Source: Aquincola agrisoli
Lineage (GTDB): Bacteria > Pseudomonadota > Gammaproteobacteria > Burkholderiales > Burkholderiaceae_C
Assembly (NCBI RefSeq): GCF_036621135.1
Contig: NZ_JAZIBG010000008.1
Coordinates: 76,616-140,615 of the forward strand
Reading direction: 5' to 3'
Length of the DNA: 64,000 nt
Shown: piece by piece, positions 61,736-64,000 of the stretch
Layout: the number at the start of each line of letters is the position of its first letter
How positions within the stretch are numbered: the stretch's first letter is position 1
Translations under genes and position numbers: made by a program
Notes under the pieces: model-generated
Database searches by the model: none
What the model was told of the DNA's origin: nothing
Seen by the model: the letters and a program-made list of their open reading frames with translations, nothing else

Positions 61736-62651
61736 CCGGCATCTGCGCTACTTCATGGCCGTGGCCGAGGCCGGCCACATCACGCGCGCGGCCGAGTCCC
61801 TGGGCATTCAGCAGCCGCCGCTCAGCCAGCAGATCAAGGCGCTCGAATCGGCGCTGGGCGTCACCCTGTTCCGCCGCCATCCCAAGGGCGTCGACCTGAC
61901 CGACGCGGGACGCCAGCTGCGCACCGAGGCGGCGCGGCTGCTGGGCGACTTCACGGCGATGCAGGAGCGGATGCTGGCCTTCGCGCAGGGACACCGAGGC
62001 CGCCTGGCCATCGGCTTCACCAGCTCCGCCGCGGCCCACGCCTTCACCCCCGAAGTGCTGCGGGTGTGCCGCGGCCGGCATCCGCAGATCCAACTGGTGA
62101 TCAGCGAGAACAACGCCGCCGAGATCATCGAGGAGGTGGCCGCGGCACGCCTGCATTGCGGCTTCCTGCGGGCCCCGGTGTCGCGTCCGCCCGGGGTGGT
62201 TTTCGAGCGCCTGCTGGAGGAGCCGTCGCTGCTGGCCATGCCGTTGGACCACCGCCTCGCACGCGGCAAACCGGGGCCCGTCGAGTTGAAGGAGCTGCAG
62301 GGCGAGCGGCTCATCCTGGTGCGCCGGCCCGGCGCCCCGGGCCTGTATGCCGACCTGCTGGCCGCGTGCGAGCGGCACGGGGTGGCGGTCGAGCTTGCCG
62401 CGGAGGTCGACCGGATGATGACGAACCTGAACCTGGTGGCAGCGGGCGTGGGGCTCTCGGTGGTGCCCGCGTCCATGCAGGGGGCGCATCCGCACGCGAT
62501 CGTCTACCGGCCGTTGCCGGCGTCGATGAAGCTGGTCGCGCCGCTCACGCTGGCGTACCGCGGAGCAGACGCCGACGGCCCGACCGGGACGTTCGTGGCG
62601 CTGGTGCGCGAGATCGCGGCGCAGTACCGTGGCCGCAAGCGCAAGCAATGA
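61722..62651 (+). CDS. LysR-type transcriptional regulator
   Basis: 309 residues from ATG at 61722; an earlier in-frame ATG at 61686 lies inside the palindromic region. HTH: HLRYFMAVAEAGHITRAAESLGIQQPPLSQQIKALE. The substrate-binding half has LAIGFTSSAAAHAFTPEVL and VAAGVGLSVVPASM. Next to it, divergent, is the hydrolase lipoprotein, and downstream the third Bug protein, starting two bases after its stop. Likely senses an aromatic acid and regulates both. Confidence 0.92.
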   Translation: MNIEIRHLRYFMAVAEAGHITRAAESLGIQQPPLSQQIKALESALGVTLFRRHPKGVDLTDAGRQLRTEAARLLGDFTAMQERMLAFAQGHRGRLAIGFTSSAAAHAFTPEVLRVCRGRHPQIQLVISENNAAEIIEEVAAARLHCGFLRAPVSRPPGVVFERLLEEPSLLAMPLDHRLARGKPGPVELKELQGERLILVRRPGAPGLYADLLAACERHGVAVELAAEVDRMMTNLNLVAAGVGLSVVPASMQGAHPHAIVYRPLPASMKLVAPLTLAYRGADADGPTGTFVALVREIAAQYRGRKRKQ

Positions 62652-62652
62652 G

Positions 62653-63630
62653 ATGGCGATGGGCGCAGGACGGCTCGAACGGCGCCGGTGGCTGATGCTC
62701 GCGGCACTGCCGTGGCTCGCGGGGCGGGCCGCTCCCGCGCGGGCTGACGGGCCGGCGGCCAGTGAAACCTGGCCGGCCCGCCCGGTCCGCATCCTGGTCG
62801 CCTATCCACCGGGCGGTGTCAGCGACATGGTGGCCCGCGCGCTGGCGGACCGCCTGGCCGTGCAGATCGGCGTGCCGGTGGTGGTCGAGAACCGCCCGGG
62901 GGGCAGCGGCACCCTGGCAATGCAGGCCGTGGCCCGCGCGCTGCCGGACGGCCACACGCTGTGCTTCGCCGCCGCCACGGCATTGGCCTGGGCCCTCGAT
63001 GCGGGCCACGGGGGTGCCGCCGGCGAGCGGTGGCCGGTGGCGCCGGTTGCCGGTGTGATGCGCACGCCGGTGCTCATCGTGGGCACGCGCGCCTTGCAGG
63101 CCACCACGTTCGCCGGGATGCTGAGGCAGGGCCGCAGCCGAGCGGAAGGCATACGGTGGGCGACCACCGGCGAGGGAACCACGGGCCATCGCGTGCTGGA
63201 CCGTGTGCGGCATGCCAGCGGTGCGCGCATCGTGCACGTGCCCTACAAGGGGGGCGGCCAGCAGGTGAACGACGCGCTGGGCGGACATTTCGAAGTGTTG
63301 TCGACCAACGTGGCGGCCCCGCAGCTGGACGCGATCCGCGCGGGCCGCCTGAAGCCGCTGGCCGTCGGCTCCCCGCACCGCCTGCCGGTGCTGCCGGAGG
63401 TGCCCACCCTGGCGGAACTGGGCTTCGCCCGCGCCAACCTCGGGTCGTTGTTCGGGCTCTTCGCGCCGTTGCAGACCCCCGCCGCGCTGATCGAGCGGAT
63501 CAACGGCCAGGTCAACTCGGCGCTGAGCGAGCCGGTCCTGCGCCAGCGGCTGCTGGCGGTGAACAACGTGCCGATGGAGGGAGCGCCGGCGGCGTTCGCC
63601 GAGCAGATCGCGCTGGAGCTGGAGCGGTAG
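62653..63630 (+). CDS. Bug-type periplasmic solute-binding protein (third copy)
   Basis: 325 residues from ATG at 62653, one base after the LysR stop (an ATG at 62659 is also possible). Signal ERRRWLMLAALPWLAGRAAPARAD is twin-arginine-like. Bug motifs: RILVAYPPGGVSDMVARALA, VVENRPGGSGTLAMQAV and VHVPYKGGGQQVNDALGG. As with the two other Bug genes, no membrane transporter genes are nearby. Partner with the LysR regulator and perhaps the hydrolase. Confidence 0.92.
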   Translation: MAMGAGRLERRRWLMLAALPWLAGRAAPARADGPAASETWPARPVRILVAYPPGGVSDMVARALADRLAVQIGVPVVVENRPGGSGTLAMQAVARALPDGHTLCFAAATALAWALDAGHGGAAGERWPVAPVAGVMRTPVLIVGTRALQATTFAGMLRQGRSRAEGIRWATTGEGTTGHRVLDRVRHASGARIVHVPYKGGGQQVNDALGGHFEVLSTNVAAPQLDAIRAGRLKPLAVGSPHRLPVLPEVPTLAELGFARANLGSLFGLFAPLQTPAALIERINGQVNSALSEPVLRQRLLAVNNVPMEGAPAAFAEQIALELER

Positions 63631-63840
63631 CAGCGCGCGAACGTGAGGCCGGCGCAGGATTAACACAGGGAGCGCAGCGGAGCTCATATCCGGACGAATG
63701 CACTCGGTTATTGCAACTTCCCCGTCGGGCGCTGTACAGTTCGCCCCCCTGGCTTGGCCTGTCAGCAGAAATGTTGTCGGACCCGGTTATTTCGCTTTCA
63801 CAGGAGCGAATAAGAGAAAGAAGCCAGGAAGACCAAGTGT

Positions 63841-63870
63841 TTGACAGGGATTTAAAAATCAAGTCATAAT
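63841..63870 (+). promoter_or_regulatory. Strong sigma-70 promoter of the rRNA operon
   Basis: Consensus TTGACA (63841-63846), 18-bp AT-rich spacer and CATAAT (63865-63870). The AT-rich stretch upstream (63790-63835) could act as an UP element or FIS-binding region. Position and the leader that follows indicate an rRNA P1 promoter. Confidence 0.8.
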
Positions 63871-63910
63871 CACTGTCTTCGCTGATCACGGTAAACGAGA
63901 TTAGTGATGC

Positions 63911-63936
63911 GACCGGAAGGTCGAGTTCTTTAAAAA
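63911..63936 (+). promoter_or_regulatory. rRNA antitermination leader (boxB-like stem-loop and boxA)
   Basis: Stem-loop GACC-GGAA-GGTC (63911-63922) followed directly by GTTCTTTAAAAA (63925-63936), the boxA-type sequence of Burkholderiales rRNA leaders. The text after it (TTACAGCCGATAAGTGTGGG) is also typical. NusB/S10 antitermination is inferred. Confidence 0.75.
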
Positions 63937-64000
63937 GTTACAGCCGATAAGTGTGGGCGTTTGAAGGCGAGTACCTGAAGCCGCAAGGCGAAGGTCGAAA

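Larger units (their letters stand above)
63631..64000 (+). other. Gene-free region upstream of an rRNA operon
   Basis: 370 nt with no plausible gene after the last Bug protein. AT content rises sharply from about 63760. It holds the rrn promoter and leader described below; the 16S rRNA gene must start beyond 64000. The part from 63650 to 63760 shows no clear motif; a run of C/T (63745-63752) is GC-rich DNA of no known function. Confidence 0.75.

Noticed and set aside
63512..63889. 125-codon minus-strand frame at the right edge
   Set aside because: Covers the end of the Bug gene and the rRNA promoter; no motif or ribosome site.

Overview
The window is a GC-rich (roughly 70% by eye), densely coded bacterial chromosome segment. 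The gene content fits Burkholderiales, probably the Rubrivivax/Leptothrix/Comamonadaceae side of that order. Pointers are three Bug-type periplasmic binding proteins, an H-NS-like small protein, a DUF3348/DUF802/OmpA/DUF2894 locus, FNR/Anr-type boxes and a Burkholderiales-style rRNA leader at the right edge. I see no phage, insertion sequence, CRISPR array or tRNA gene. Genus and GC are estimates, not computed.

Layout. 1-8.6 kb: a truncated hybrid histidine kinase, a GNAT acetyltransferase, a DUF2934 protein, a diguanylate cyclase, an AsmA protein, a tannase/feruloyl-esterase lipoprotein and a DUF3237 protein. 8.6-11.6 kb: a LuxR regulator and a sulfide/persulfide locus (blh, BigR-type repressor with an AT-rich palindrome, two YeeE/YedE transporter halves). 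11.6-17.6 kb: a P-type ATPase and a stress block (DUF2892, two universal stress proteins, alcohol dehydrogenase, Hsp20, small protein) with FNR/Anr-like boxes. 17.6-21.3 kb: MarR, Bug protein, CoA-transferase and citrate-lyase-like genes. 21.3-24.97 kb: an arsenic operon arsR-arsI-arsC-arsC-acr3-arsH. 24.99-30.7 kb: a GAF/PAS/GGDEF protein, a class A penicillin-binding protein and an unknown membrane protein. 30.8-32.2 kb: a small leader-like peptide and an orphan Bd3614-like deaminase. 32.3-38.6 kb: a Bug protein, an FAD monooxygenase, a hybrid kinase broken by two apparent 1-nt deletions, a flavin reductase-like protein and a nucleoside deaminase.

38.7-42.8 kb carries a four-gene operon. 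Its second and third products look like a MotA/TolQ/ZorA-type stator with a very long cytoplasmic tail and a MotB/ZorB-type OmpA partner. 42.8-50.9 kb holds TrhO, an RluA-type pseudouridine synthase, a second tannase-fold lipoprotein, a histidine phosphatase, an outer-membrane protein, a transglutaminase and an OmpR/histidine-kinase pair. 50.8-55.2 kb is a translationally coupled cluster: thermostable-hemolysin homologue, AMP-ligase-like protein, haem-oxygenase-like metalloenzyme, SDR and TPR protein. Upstream of it lies a symmetrical pair of PmrA/QseB-like boxes. 55.3-63.6 kb holds a small membrane protein, an H-NS-like protein, an extensin-like protein, DUF899, a GGDEF-EAL protein, an alpha/beta hydrolase lipoprotein, and a LysR/Bug pair. 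The final 370 nt are an rRNA operon promoter and leader; the 16S gene lies beyond the window.

The two stretches most likely to hide undescribed biology are the stator-like operon (38.7-42.8 kb) and the hemolysin/ligase/oxygenase cluster with its palindromic promoter (50.8-55.3 kb). Third is the orphan deaminase at 31.1-32.2 kb. Reading frames, motifs and start codons were read directly; family names come from memory of those families, with no database search.
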